DNA of 64,000 nucleotides from Ignavibacteria bacterium (GTDB lineage Bacteria > Bacteroidota > Ignavibacteria > OLB7). The stretch lies in the NCBI GenBank assembly GCA_020635205.1, contig JACKAE010000001.1:1116001-1180000 (forward strand), read 5' to 3'. Made by a program: the position numbers and the translations under genes. Below are positions 33,597 to 43,451 of the stretch, piece by piece (position 1 is the stretch's first letter; each line of letters opens with the position of its first letter). The notes beneath the pieces are model-generated. The model saw only the letters and a program-made list of their open reading frames with translations, had not been told where the DNA came from and ran no database searches.

Positions 33597-36099
33597 GTAT
33601 TTTCTTCTCCCATGTATGTACAGCTTCATGGAATCTCTTCTGCCAATTACGTACATCTCTGTTATCGACACCCAAGCGAGCTTCTACGATAGGAATAGAA
33701 GTCCGATAGATTGAAATAGCCTCTTCTATTTCACCTTTCTCCGATAAAACTCTTGCAAGATTGAGGTTGCAGATGTGAATGCTAATGTGGTCGGGTTGAA
33801 AAGCTCTCTTTCTAATAGAAAGCGCTTTCCGATACATCTTTTCAGCCGCATCTAAGTTCTGCTGTTCTATAAGGATTGTGCCGAGGTTGATGAGACATCG
33901 AGCGACGTTTGGATGATCTTCACCGAAGATGTGTTCAGTAATTACAAGTGCCTGTTGCGAATGAGTTGCGGCACTTTCTAATCTCTTCGCCAACTTTTCA
34001 AAGTAAGCTAAGTTTGAAAGATTCACTGCAATCTCAGGATGATTTGATCCATAAATTCCTTGATTGACCTCCATTGCCCTCTCTAACAATGGAATTGCTC
34101 CTTCATAATCTTTCTCACTTTGCAGTACTACTGCCATGTTGTTCAAGATCATTGCCGTTAAGGGATGATCGTTCCCAATTGCACGTTCACTCCTCTCCAG
34201 TGCTGTCTCAAACATTGAAGATGCCTCCTTCCACTTCTCCTGCCCGAAGTAGAGCGCACCGAGGTTTACCAAGCTCATAATCGAATCACTCTTATCCCGA
34301 CCAATGGAGCGTTCGCGAATGCTTAGCGTTCGGACAAAAAGAGGTTCGGCTTTGTCGTAGTTGCGGGTGGAGTAGAGGAGTGTGGCGAGTGCATCCAGCA
34401 CAATTGCTGTCTCCGTGTGGTTTTCGCCGTAGACTCTCTCGATAATCTGTAGTGCTCTCTGCAGAGTAGATTCTGCCTCCTCGTACATGCCTTGCGCACT
34501 TAGTGTCTCACCAAGTTTCGTCATCGTTCGGGCAATGTTCTCTTCCTCTGCCTCATCACTCCCTTCACGCAATTCAAGTGCTCGACGATAGAACCGTTCC
34601 GCCCCACCAAACTCGGCAGCCTGAAAGAGGAATGCGCCAACGGTCTCAAGCATCTCTGCCTCTTGCAGCGGGGTCAGTTCTCCTCTCTCTTCTAAGCTCT
34701 CAAGTTGGGTTGCATAGATTTTTTCGAGAGAGGCATTCTCATTCTTTTCGGCTACTTGCCAGTAGCGGAACGCCTCATGCTTTTTCTCTCCTGAGAAGAG
34801 TGTGCAGAAAAGTGGTAGGTCGGTTAAGCAGTGCTGTAGCCGTTCTGGTTCTTTCCCCTGCTCCCACTGCCACGGTTCTTCCTCAACTCGACGGTCGGTT
34901 GCTGGTTGTTCTGCAAAGAACTCGGCTAAGCGACGGTGAGTGTTTCTCTTCAATGTCTCGGTCTTCACATATCGCTCGGCCACTGCCGTCCGCAAGTGTT
35001 CGTGGAAGAACGTGTAGAGTCCATCCCGCTGCATCAAGTGGTAGTCGAGCGCGCCGAGAATTGGAGAGAGTTGTTCGTGGGTGGTGTTGTGGAGCGTTGT
35101 CAATTCCTCTTTGCTCAGTCCGTACCGTGACCCCCAGAGAGAGCGGAGTATTTCACGGATACGGCGGGAGCCAAACTCTCCCTCGATACGTTCCAACACT
35201 CGTTGGAAGAGTCCCCCAAGGTTTTCCGCCTCAAGGTAGTAATCAATCTTTGCCTCTGCCTCATCTCGCCTGCTCAGTGCGCGCAGCTCTTCCAAACTTG
35301 TGCGAAGGTAGAGTGGGTTTGCACTGCTCCTGTTTCCGGCAACGCGGCGAACCTGTGCAGTGTTGAACCGCTGGCTTAGGTCGCCGAGGAAACGTCGAGC
35401 AACTTCGCGCCGCTCGTTCTCGGTCAGTGGTGCTACTTCTACCTCGGGCCACGCACGTTTCCTGATTTGCTTCAGTTGCGGCCCGTCGAGTGTGGAGATA
35501 ATCAACCGTGTGTGTGGAGGGAAATCTTCCGGTAGCCAGTCCAGAGGGAAGAGTTGGTCGGCACTCCCCTCAAGCTGGTTGAGTGCGTCAACAATCAGAA
35601 CGAACGTATACCCTTTGGTGTAGGTAAGCCACTCAGGAAATTGGCGGACGATCTGCTCGGGGTCAGTTGGAAGTTGTTCGGATATCCCAACCTGTTCCTG
35701 AATCTCCCACATTACTCGGCGGAGCAAGTTGATGTGATCCGAGCTTGAAGCTGTTGCCCCGATGTAGTGGGTGATGATAATGCTCTCGGGATGTTCCTTC
35801 TGATACCGATTGCTCCAGTGAGACAGGAGAGCGCTCTTGCCTGAGCCTGACTCGCCAGTAATTACCAGTGGAAGAAGGCGAGGTGTGTGCGTCGCGGAGA
35901 CCGTTCGACCTTGCTCCTGCCAGGCCCCCTCTTCTACATAGTGGTCGAGACGATCAAGAATCTTTTGATTTTCCACGTAGGCACGCCGCCTCGTAGAAGC
36001 AAATGCCTCGTGTCCCCGTCGTTCACTCTCGAGAGGGGTGAGAGCGGTCTGCGATATGGTCGAATCGATAAAGTTAGACATGCGTGACGCAGCGGACAC
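33589..36099 (-). CDS. STAND-type NTPase with kinesin-light-chain-like TPR domain
   Basis: An 836-residue protein. Walker A is GESGSGKS at residues 82-89 and Walker B VLIVDALN at 167-174, in a NACHT/AAA16-like module; a winged-helix-like segment follows (LSKELTTLH region, to about 400). From about 480 on there are TPRs of the nephrocystin/kinesin-light-chain type (AEPLFVRTLSIRERSIG, NHPEIAVNLSNLAYF, HPNVARCLINLGTIL). Such STAND proteins sense a target through the repeats and drive an attached effector. Here only about 30 residues precede the NTPase region, and no DUF4062 or other N-terminal effector is seen in or just upstream of the gene. Role in signalling or conflict is inference. Confidence 0.82.
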   Translation of the reverse strand: MSAASRMSNFIDSTISQTALTPLESERRGHEAFASTRRRAYVENQKILDRLDHYVEEGAWQEQGRTVSATHTPRLLPLVITGESGSGKSALLSHWSNRYQKEHPESIIITHYIGATASSSDHINLLRRVMWEIQEQVGISEQLPTDPEQIVRQFPEWLTYTKGYTFVLIVDALNQLEGSADQLFPLDWLPEDFPPHTRLIISTLDGPQLKQIRKRAWPEVEVAPLTENERREVARRFLGDLSQRFNTAQVRRVAGNRSSANPLYLRTSLEELRALSRRDEAEAKIDYYLEAENLGGLFQRVLERIEGEFGSRRIREILRSLWGSRYGLSKEELTTLHNTTHEQLSPILGALDYHLMQRDGLYTFFHEHLRTAVAERYVKTETLKRNTHRRLAEFFAEQPATDRRVEEEPWQWEQGKEPERLQHCLTDLPLFCTLFSGEKKHEAFRYWQVAEKNENASLEKIYATQLESLEERGELTPLQEAEMLETVGAFLFQAAEFGGAERFYRRALELREGSDEAEEENIARTMTKLGETLSAQGMYEEAESTLQRALQIIERVYGENHTETAIVLDALATLLYSTRNYDKAEPLFVRTLSIRERSIGRDKSDSIMSLVNLGALYFGQEKWKEASSMFETALERSERAIGNDHPLTAMILNNMAVVLQSEKDYEGAIPLLERAMEVNQGIYGSNHPEIAVNLSNLAYFEKLAKRLESAATHSQQALVITEHIFGEDHPNVARCLINLGTILIEQQNLDAAEKMYRKALSIRKRAFQPDHISIHICNLNLARVLSEKGEIEEAISIYRTSIPIVEARLGVDNRDVRNWQKRFHEAVHTWEKKIQA

Positions 36100-36777
36100 T
36101 GATGTTAGACGTGGACTATAGTCCTCACTTCCTATTCTTATTCATTGCAGATATAGGGAAATCGATTGTGCCGGACAATAACAATTAGTCGCTCATTCGA
36201 CAGAAAGGGGAGTGAAGGATCATAAAACCTTCAGAGCAGAAAGAAGTTACCGAAGTTCAACAAGTTCCACAGAGAAACCTGAAAGGGTATCTTCTCCAGC
36301 AACTATACTTGCGGACAATGCAATTGCGACAGAAAGAGTTCTTCAAGATCGGTTGCTCCTCGCTCCTTGCGTGGACACTCTGATATTCACCGACGGTTGA
36401 CTTCGGTATCAGTCTCTATCGAAGAACGTCCACCAATTCGGCTGCCCCGAAGGGGTAGAATGGAAGGGAGGGGATGTCAAGGCTTCCAGCACAGCCGCCC
36501 CTTCAGGGCGGAAGCATCAGACAGTGGATTGCCGTGGAGTGCGGCCTGCGGCTTTCTCCACGGCAAGGCAGGAGTGCTCCCTCCGGGAGCAGATCGATAA
36601 ATTCGATTTGGAAGGGAGTGAGGAGAAGACGATTCAGACAGAATCCCGAACGACGTAGAGACATGATATCGCATTCTCTCGCAAACTGATTGTCCGGCAG
36701 TATACTTTATCGAAGTCATCTCCTATTGCGTCGCAGAATTCTAAAGGTTCATGTAGTGCTTCTCAACCTCTTCTATT
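36100..36777. other. Gene-poor gap with a cluster of hairpins
   Basis: About 680 bp with no convincing gene. From 36443 to 36591 it contains four hairpins in a row: CCCC/GGGG at 36445-36455, CCGCCC/GGGCGG at 36495-36511, TTGCCGTGGAG/CTCCACGGCAA at 36529-36566, and TGCTCCC/GGGAGCA at 36575-36591. It may be a non-coding RNA, a repeat-type element or a mobile-element relic. Confidence 0.55.
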
Positions 36778-39700
36778 CTACAGCCTTCGCGCAACAATCA
36801 CATTCTTCTGTGCAATTGCTACACCACTTCCGTCGCCATCATAGGACTCAATCCGAACCAGGTAGATGCCGATAGGTAGTCGATTCCCTTCGCTATCAGT
36901 TCCATCCCAAATGAAACTCCCCTCTCTACCGGAGGGGGCGTTGTTGAGTGGGCGACCCACCCGGCGACCACGTCGGTCGTAGATTGAGATTGTAATCAAC
37001 GATGCTGGTGCGGGTAGGTGATAGGAGATACGAGTGAAGTCTTCGAAGCCATCTCCATCTGGCGAGATCGTTCCCGGTTCCACCGTTAGCTCTGTCACTT
37101 CTGTAGCTGGCTGAATCGAGCGCGAGTTCTCTTCTCCCGGCGTTCCTCCACTTAGCGCAACAGAACTGGACCAGTTGTGGGAATCGTTACTCACCCCGGC
37201 AAGGTCAATCCGTTCCAACGCAACTCCTCTAACGTCACCAATTTCCTGCCAGTGCCAATCTTCGCTATAGTTGACGCTGTCGATTGTTCGTCCACTCGGG
37301 TTGCGCAGCAGAACAACGTCTCCGCTCTGGTTCAGTCCAAGCTCCTTCCCAAGAATGATAACGTTGGAAGAACCGAGCAAGGAAGGATAGCGCCAGTAGA
37401 TGCTGCTGTCAGTTGCGATAACGCAATATGATTGAGGCGAAAGAGTGAACGTGCTATCGGCAATCGACCTCACCACTCCCGAACCTTCGGTGATGCTCCA
37501 GCCTCCCAACGGAATTGGACGAGTTGCGCGGCTGAAGACCTCGACATATTCCGCGCCACTCTCCCCGGCAACTGGGAGTGGATCGAACATGATCTCACTG
37601 ATTACCAAGCCGCTATCTAACGGCTCGCGACGCAATTCTATCGATGCGCTGTTATCTGTTTCCCTCTGATCGTTTGGCAAGTAGAGATTCAACAGTGCGC
37701 GCTCTCCTCCATCGCTCAGCTCCCGTTCCCAATCGAGGGTGATAAGGGTTCTCTCCCCTGCTTCAATAGATGCGATTGCCGTAGCAGCAAGTTCTTCTTC
37801 CACCTCACCCAAGCCGTTTCTGTTTGCGTCGTAGAAGAGTTGGAGCGATCCCCCCTCTGCCCTCTCGATTCCATTGTTGATGAGGTGAACGCTGAGAAGC
37901 ATAGTAGAGGGGTTGAACACTATCGAGTCGATACCAAGGTTGTGGAGAGGGGGGAAGATCGAGTTTACCCGACCGGGGGTTGCACCTGTTGAATCTTCCG
38001 ATGTCTGCCACGACGCCGAGTCGTTCGTAAGATCGTTGAAGTGGCGACGTTCCAACGACCTCCCATCTGCACCACCCCACGAGGCAAGGTAGTGAAGTGA
38101 GTCGACTACCTCGTCAAAAGAGTTGCGGAGGAGAATATCTTCCTCTCCGTTGTTGAAGGTGGGCATAGGGAGCGTGAGAATGTGAACTGTGTCGCCAAGC
38201 TCGCGAGTAACGTGGAGTGCAGCCGAATCAGTAGTCAGAAGGAGATATGTTCCCGGCGGAACGATGGTAGGTGGAATTGTTTTGCTTCCGCTCGCATCTC
38301 CAATCCTCCAGTTTGTCAAGTCTACTGGAAGCGTGTCGGCATTATACACCTCAAGCCATTCTGGTTCAGGAGAGTGGGGAGCGTACATCACTTCGTTCAG
38401 AATAATTCCAGATCTGCTGGTTCGGGAGCGTGGAGAGAAGGAGAGACTATTATCCTCAGCACGTGCTTCTCCCGGCATTGCAATCAGTGCTATCCCACGC
38501 TCTCCTTCCGGCAACAGCGGACGAGGCCAGGTTATAGTAAACCTTATCGAGTCGTTGGGAGATATTGTCGGGATTTCTACGCGGCGTATCTCCTCGCTTG
38601 CCTCGCCGACGTTGTCTTCATTCCGGTCGTGATAGAGAATCCCTTCTGCCAAGTTAGACGCTTCTCGGCCAACGTTGTAGACAGTTGCTTGCACCTCCGA
38701 TCTCACAATATCAAACTGAAGGTTCCCGAGCTTCAGGTCGAGATCGGGAATTGCTACTGAGTTCTCTTCTCCCGGCGTTCCTCCGTTCGGTGCAGTAGAG
38801 GTGTTCCAAGATGAGGAACTATCTGACGGCAGGGTTGCAAGTCTCCGCTCAAGTGAACGCCCAGAATCTCCCCCCCAGTTAGCACGGTAGTGGAGTGAGT
38901 CAATAACCTCTCCCGAAGGGTTGCGGAGGACGATGTCGTCTCCACTGTTGTTGAGCGTTGGGAGATCAATACCGATGATATTTTCTATTTGTGGATAGAG
39001 CGCACGCATTGAAGCTGTATCACTCGCCACCACAATGTATTCGTTCGGCAGGAGAAGCTGTCGTGGGAGCTTCGGGCGTGCGCTGCTACCGTCGTGAAGC
39101 GACCATCTTTCAAGGTCAACGGGAAGGATTCCTCTGTTTACCAATTCCACCCACTCCGGTTCTGGGTCGTTCGGAGCGTACATAATCTCGTTGATAATCA
39201 CTCCCGTATCAACACGCGGACTTGCTGCTGTGAAGAATCCAGTGTCGTTTGCTAAACGTTGATCTTCTGGAAGTTTTACAAGAACAATACCCGGTTCTCC
39301 AAGAGGTGTAAGCTCTCGCGGCCAAGTGAGAGTGAAGGGGAGAGAGTCGCCCGGTGGAATAGAGGGGAGTTGACTCACCTGAAGTTCTTCCTCCTCATCC
39401 GCCATTCGATTTGTATTGAGGTCGAAGTAGAGGTGAAGTGAAGCCGGAGTTGAGCCTTCTAAACCGTAGTTCCTAACCTGTCCAGAGAGTGTTGACGTTT
39501 TTTCATTAAACACAACAGTCCTAATTGCGAGATCGTGGAGAAGTGGTTGATAAGAATTCTTTTCTCCCGGTGTTGCGCCTGATGCTGCTTCGGCTTCGCT
39601 CCACGAGGCTGAATCATTGGTTGGAAGGTCAACCGCTTTCCGTTCAAGCGACTTTCCATTTGTTCCACCCCACTCACTACGATAGCGAAGAGAGTCGACC

Positions 39701-41655
39701 GCGATGCCACGTCCATTTCGTAGAAGAACCAAGTCGCCACTGTTGTTAAGTGCCGGTAGTGGCGATTGGATGTAGCTGGAGTAAACGGTTCGGAGTCGGA
39801 GTAACTCGGTGGTGTCGTCGGTGAGTATTGCATAGTTGCCGGGGAGTATAATCAGCGTTGGGAGAAGAGGACTTCTTCCCGTTCCATCTTCCACACGCCA
39901 GCCTTTTATCTCAACAGGGAGTGATCCGCGATTGAAAACTTCGATCCACTCTGGTTCTGGGTCGAGTGGAGTGTACATGATTTCATTGATTATCAGTCCA
40001 GTATCAACAGTCGGTTGCCGAAGAACTATTGACCCGATGTTGTCATCTGGGCGCTCTTCGTTCGGCAACTGGAGAACGATGATTACTCGTTCCCCTTGAA
40101 GCTGAAGGGGGCGAGTCCAAGTGAATGTTACCGTAGTAGAATCGCCCGAAGAGAGTTGCGGGACAGGTTGGCGACTCTGCTCTTCTCCCGGATCGGCAAG
40201 AGTGTCGCTGTCACCATCGAAGAAGAGAATCGCTTCGGCACGTTGTGCTTCCACTGTTCCATTGTTCTGTATCCCCACCCTAATCATTTTTCCCGACTCA
40301 TCGACTTCAAGTCCTGTCAGGAGAAGATCATATTTCGGTGGCCGCGTCGAGTTCTCTCGTCCGGGTGTTCCACCACTTGGGTCGACAGAAGTCTTCCACG
40401 ACAAAGGGTTGTCCGATACGAGCGTCGGCAGCCGTCGTTCGAGTGAACGTCCAGTCTCTCCTCCCCAACTCCCGAAGTAGTGGAGTGAATCGACAGCATT
40501 GCCAGATGGGTTGCGCAGTATCACGTCGTCGCCACTGTTGTTGAAGGAGGGCAGGTCAACCTCGATGACCTGCGAAGGAATATCGTAGAGTTTGTGAAGG
40601 GATGTGGTATCTCCAGTAACAACAACGTATGCGCCGGGGAGAAGTATAGATTGTGGAAGTTTCGGTCGCCCACTACTTCTATCGTGCAGCACCCAATTCT
40701 GTAAGTCAACCGGGAAAGTTCCTCCATTAAAAAGCTCTACCCACTCTGGTTCTGCGTTGCCCGGTGTGTACATCACTTCGTTCACTACTACTCCGGTATC
40801 GACAAACTTTTCTCGGATCAGAATCAACCTGCTGTTATCCTCTGGACGTTCTTCGTTTGGGTTGTCAACCAGAATCAGACCTTGCTCTCCTATCACAGTC
40901 AGTATTCTATTCCAGGGCAAGAAAACCGTAGAAGAATCTCCCGGCTCAATCGGAGAAATTGAACGTCCCGACTGTTGTTCGTTCGGTGTGCCGCGGGTGT
41001 CGTTGTTTGCGTCGTAGTAGAGCGCAGCCGTAGAGAGGAACGAGGTTCCCTTTCCAAGGTTGACTACCACTACTTTTACCTCCTTTCTATCGGGATCGAA
41101 TTGTGCCGAGAGAATCTGAAGGTCGAACTCTGCCGGAGCCAGTGAGTTCCGTCTTCCCGGAGTTCCGCCTGAGCTATCAACAGAACTTCCCCACGAGTCG
41201 GGGTTGTTTGTTTCGAAGGTCTCCTCAATCCGTTCGAGCGAAATGCCTCCGGTTCCTCCCCAAGAAGAAGAGTAGGAGAGAGAATCGATTGTCTTCCCGT
41301 CGGCATCTCGGAGAATGACATCGTCGCCACCATTGTTTAGAGCAGGAATCGAAATTTGAACGACAGGAGACGCAAAGTTTCTGGCAGAGCGAAGTGCAGT
41401 TGAGTCACGGGTTAGCAGTAGGAAACCTTGAGGAGGAATACTTGCAGCTGGAATTGAAGGTCGAGAATTGGTGCGATCTTGCACCGTCCAGCCGGTGAGA
41501 TCAACTGGGAGTTGAGTAGGATTGAAAAGCTCGATCCACTCAGATTCTGGAGAGTTCGGGGTGTACATAACTTCGTTGACCACTACTTGCGCTCGGAGAG
41601 TTACGGGAAGCGCAAGTAGTACGGTTAGCAGGGCGTACTGTAGAGGGTGTCTCAT
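36778..41655 (-). CDS. Giant lamin-tail-domain repeat protein with C-terminal sorting domain
   Basis: A 1,625-residue secreted protein with a signal peptide (residues 1-22). Six lamin-tail domains each begin with a VxNEVMYxP motif and EWIELFN (or EWVEVFN), and alternate with CARDB-like beta-sandwich modules (VVVNLGKGTSFLS, GIQNNGTVEAQRAE). The N-terminal motif recurs at minus-strand positions near 41561, 40766, 39971, 39176, 38381 and 37584, that is every 795 nt (265 residues). The C terminus (SPDGDGFEDFTRISY, ISIYDRRGRRV, WDGTDSEGNRLP) is the FlgD-like/gliding-type domain used by T9SS cargo. Probably a cell-surface or extracellular binding protein. Confidence 0.88.
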   Translation of the reverse strand: MRHPLQYALLTVLLALPVTLRAQVVVNEVMYTPNSPESEWIELFNPTQLPVDLTGWTVQDRTNSRPSIPAASIPPQGFLLLTRDSTALRSARNFASPVVQISIPALNNGGDDVILRDADGKTIDSLSYSSSWGGTGGISLERIEETFETNNPDSWGSSVDSSGGTPGRRNSLAPAEFDLQILSAQFDPDRKEVKVVVVNLGKGTSFLSTAALYYDANNDTRGTPNEQQSGRSISPIEPGDSSTVFLPWNRILTVIGEQGLILVDNPNEERPEDNSRLILIREKFVDTGVVVNEVMYTPGNAEPEWVELFNGGTFPVDLQNWVLHDRSSGRPKLPQSILLPGAYVVVTGDTTSLHKLYDIPSQVIEVDLPSFNNSGDDVILRNPSGNAVDSLHYFGSWGGETGRSLERRLPTLVSDNPLSWKTSVDPSGGTPGRENSTRPPKYDLLLTGLEVDESGKMIRVGIQNNGTVEAQRAEAILFFDGDSDTLADPGEEQSRQPVPQLSSGDSTTVTFTWTRPLQLQGERVIIVLQLPNEERPDDNIGSIVLRQPTVDTGLIINEIMYTPLDPEPEWIEVFNRGSLPVEIKGWRVEDGTGRSPLLPTLIILPGNYAILTDDTTELLRLRTVYSSYIQSPLPALNNSGDLVLLRNGRGIAVDSLRYRSEWGGTNGKSLERKAVDLPTNDSASWSEAEAASGATPGEKNSYQPLLHDLAIRTVVFNEKTSTLSGQVRNYGLEGSTPASLHLYFDLNTNRMADEEEELQVSQLPSIPPGDSLPFTLTWPRELTPLGEPGIVLVKLPEDQRLANDTGFFTAASPRVDTGVIINEIMYAPNDPEPEWVELVNRGILPVDLERWSLHDGSSARPKLPRQLLLPNEYIVVASDTASMRALYPQIENIIGIDLPTLNNSGDDIVLRNPSGEVIDSLHYRANWGGDSGRSLERRLATLPSDSSSSWNTSTAPNGGTPGEENSVAIPDLDLKLGNLQFDIVRSEVQATVYNVGREASNLAEGILYHDRNEDNVGEASEEIRRVEIPTISPNDSIRFTITWPRPLLPEGERGIALIAMPGEARAEDNSLSFSPRSRTSRSGIILNEVMYAPHSPEPEWLEVYNADTLPVDLTNWRIGDASGSKTIPPTIVPPGTYLLLTTDSAALHVTRELGDTVHILTLPMPTFNNGEEDILLRNSFDEVVDSLHYLASWGGADGRSLERRHFNDLTNDSASWQTSEDSTGATPGRVNSIFPPLHNLGIDSIVFNPSTMLLSVHLINNGIERAEGGSLQLFYDANRNGLGEVEEELAATAIASIEAGERTLITLDWERELSDGGERALLNLYLPNDQRETDNSASIELRREPLDSGLVISEIMFDPLPVAGESGAEYVEVFSRATRPIPLGGWSITEGSGVVRSIADSTFTLSPQSYCVIATDSSIYWRYPSLLGSSNVIILGKELGLNQSGDVVLLRNPSGRTIDSVNYSEDWHWQEIGDVRGVALERIDLAGVSNDSHNWSSSVALSGGTPGEENSRSIQPATEVTELTVEPGTISPDGDGFEDFTRISYHLPAPASLITISIYDRRGRRVGRPLNNAPSGREGSFIWDGTDSEGNRLPIGIYLVRIESYDGDGSGVAIAQKNVIVARRL

Positions 41656-41759
41656 TTTTAGGGTTTGGATGATTTGGGTGTAAGGTGAATTACGGGAGAA
41701 GTTTAGGGAATTATTGGTTGTGGTACAAGAGGGAGGAAATCTCTTGTTTGTAAGCCGAT

Positions 41760-43436
41760 TTAGAAGCAGCCGTTGAGATCAACCCCTTCTCTGGCAAGAA
41801 TGTGGTGGAGTAGGTCATCTATTTGCTGAATGTTTTTGCAGCTTCCCAAAGAGGCAAGTTCTTCAATCTCATATTCTCTTAACGTGGCGAACGTAGGTAT
41901 CCGAATCAAACGTAGAGTCTGTGCCTGATAGCGCAAGCTCCCGCCACGCATTTGCACGGAGTAGGCTTCCACTTGAAGGCGTACAAAATTACTTCGCAGA
42001 ATTGCCTGAAGCGCTCTCAGATTCCAAGTAGGGGAGGTGATCCAGTAGAGATTATGGTGAGGATAGAACTCACCTTGATCGTACCCAACAACATTCCCGG
42101 ATTGAATGTCGGGGATTACCAGTTTTGGTTTCCTAACCAGCGATGGCCAAACTCTATCGATGGTACGATACCAACTCTCCGGCGAGGCTTGGGCAACATA
42201 TCGTTGTCGTAATCTCGGTTCATGTTGGTGGAGGTAGTCTCCCAGACCGGCTGACTTCTCTAAATCAACTAACTCGGTAGTCCTCTCGTCGGCAAATGGG
42301 TTGATTAAATATTCCCCTCCCCAACAAAGGTCACTCTCACGTACATGCGAGGACATCAATAACGGGAGCTGATGCTCGCTTTCAATATCTTCCCGTTTCT
42401 TTGGTAAGACAAAGACTTTATCAGCACCTGTTGCCACACCGATTCCTATTGTAATGTCGGGAGACATTTCTGCAAGAGTGGGAAAATGCTCTTCAAGATT
42501 TTGTAGGAACGTTAAGTGCTTGTGTGATGTGGAGATCCAAGGTGTGCCATTACGATACCATGAAGCAAAGGTAGAAATAAGTTCCTGAGAATCCGATCCC
42601 TTGAGCCTTACAGCTTGGAGAGTTTCCGGTGTAAGATCGGTTAACGTCGCAGCTTGTGTCTCTTTGCCTTTTGCATTATCCAACACAAAGATTGCTGGAT
42701 ATGCTGACACGTTCTGTTCAAATGGTTGAGTATGCTCGAGGTTGATATACCACTTAACGTGATGTGAAGCGGAGATCAACTCACGCAAGCGCTTTCCGTA
42801 TTTATTCTTAGTAAATCGATTCGTGCAAATAATACCGAGTGTTCCATTTGGGGCAAGCAGTTGAAGACTTCGCTCGATAAATGGGATGTAGATATCTGCG
42901 CGATCTGTTGCCGTGCGATACTGCTCCCGATAGCGATAGAGGACAGGCTTTGGTAGTTCTTCAATGCGAATGTAGGGAGGGTTGCCGAGAATGAAGTGGA
43001 AGTCTTCCCGCCAATCGTGAAGGAGGAAGTCAGTCTGTACTGTCCATTGCTGACTTAATTCTCGCGAACGATTAACAGGACATCCTGCCTCTATTAGTAG
43101 TGTCTGGATCTTTTCCCTCAGCCGCTCTATTGCCTCCAAATCAATATCTGAAGCCAACAAGGTATGATCCCAGAGAGGATCATACCAATCAATCGCTTTA
43201 TTCCAAAGAAGTTCGGATAAGATCAAGCGATGAACGATTGCTGTCACGAATGCACCACTTCCACAACTTGGCTCAAGCGTTCGATATGAGATAAGCCGGT
43301 GACTAATGGCATCATAGCCAGAAAGGTCAAGAATAAGCTCGACAATTTCTGGGCGTGTATAGACTGAACCGAGACTTCGCTCTCTATCAGTTTCGCCCCA
43401 GATTTCTTTCCAGTCTGTTGTGAAGAGTTCTAACAT
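41760..43436 (-). CDS. Type II DNA adenine methyltransferase, PaeR7I/XhoI-like
   Basis: A 558-residue N6-adenine methyltransferase. Motif I is EPSCGSGAF (55-63) and motif IV NPPYIR (152-157), in the gamma-class order; the C-terminal half (GIGVATGADKVFVLP, then LVRKPKLVIPDIQ and NLYWIT) is the target-recognition domain usual in M.PaeR7I-like enzymes. It starts 15 bp after the restriction gene on the same strand. The partner enzyme belongs to the PaeR7I family, so CTCGAG is the likely target. CTCGAG occurs within this gene at 42735-42740. The expected role is protection of host DNA. Confidence 0.9.
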   Translation of the reverse strand: MLELFTTDWKEIWGETDRERSLGSVYTRPEIVELILDLSGYDAISHRLISYRTLEPSCGSGAFVTAIVHRLILSELLWNKAIDWYDPLWDHTLLASDIDLEAIERLREKIQTLLIEAGCPVNRSRELSQQWTVQTDFLLHDWREDFHFILGNPPYIRIEELPKPVLYRYREQYRTATDRADIYIPFIERSLQLLAPNGTLGIICTNRFTKNKYGKRLRELISASHHVKWYINLEHTQPFEQNVSAYPAIFVLDNAKGKETQAATLTDLTPETLQAVRLKGSDSQELISTFASWYRNGTPWISTSHKHLTFLQNLEEHFPTLAEMSPDITIGIGVATGADKVFVLPKKREDIESEHQLPLLMSSHVRESDLCWGGEYLINPFADERTTELVDLEKSAGLGDYLHQHEPRLRQRYVAQASPESWYRTIDRVWPSLVRKPKLVIPDIQSGNVVGYDQGEFYPHHNLYWITSPTWNLRALQAILRSNFVRLQVEAYSVQMRGGSLRYQAQTLRLIRIPTFATLREYEIEELASLGSCKNIQQIDDLLHHILAREGVDLNGCF

Positions 43437-43451
43437 AACTTGTTTGATCTG

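Noticed and set aside
34503..35366. A 287-codon plus-strand frame inside the STAND gene
   Set aside because: Antisense to conserved NTPase and TPR coding sequence; composition is Ser/Arg/Leu-rich and there are no motifs.
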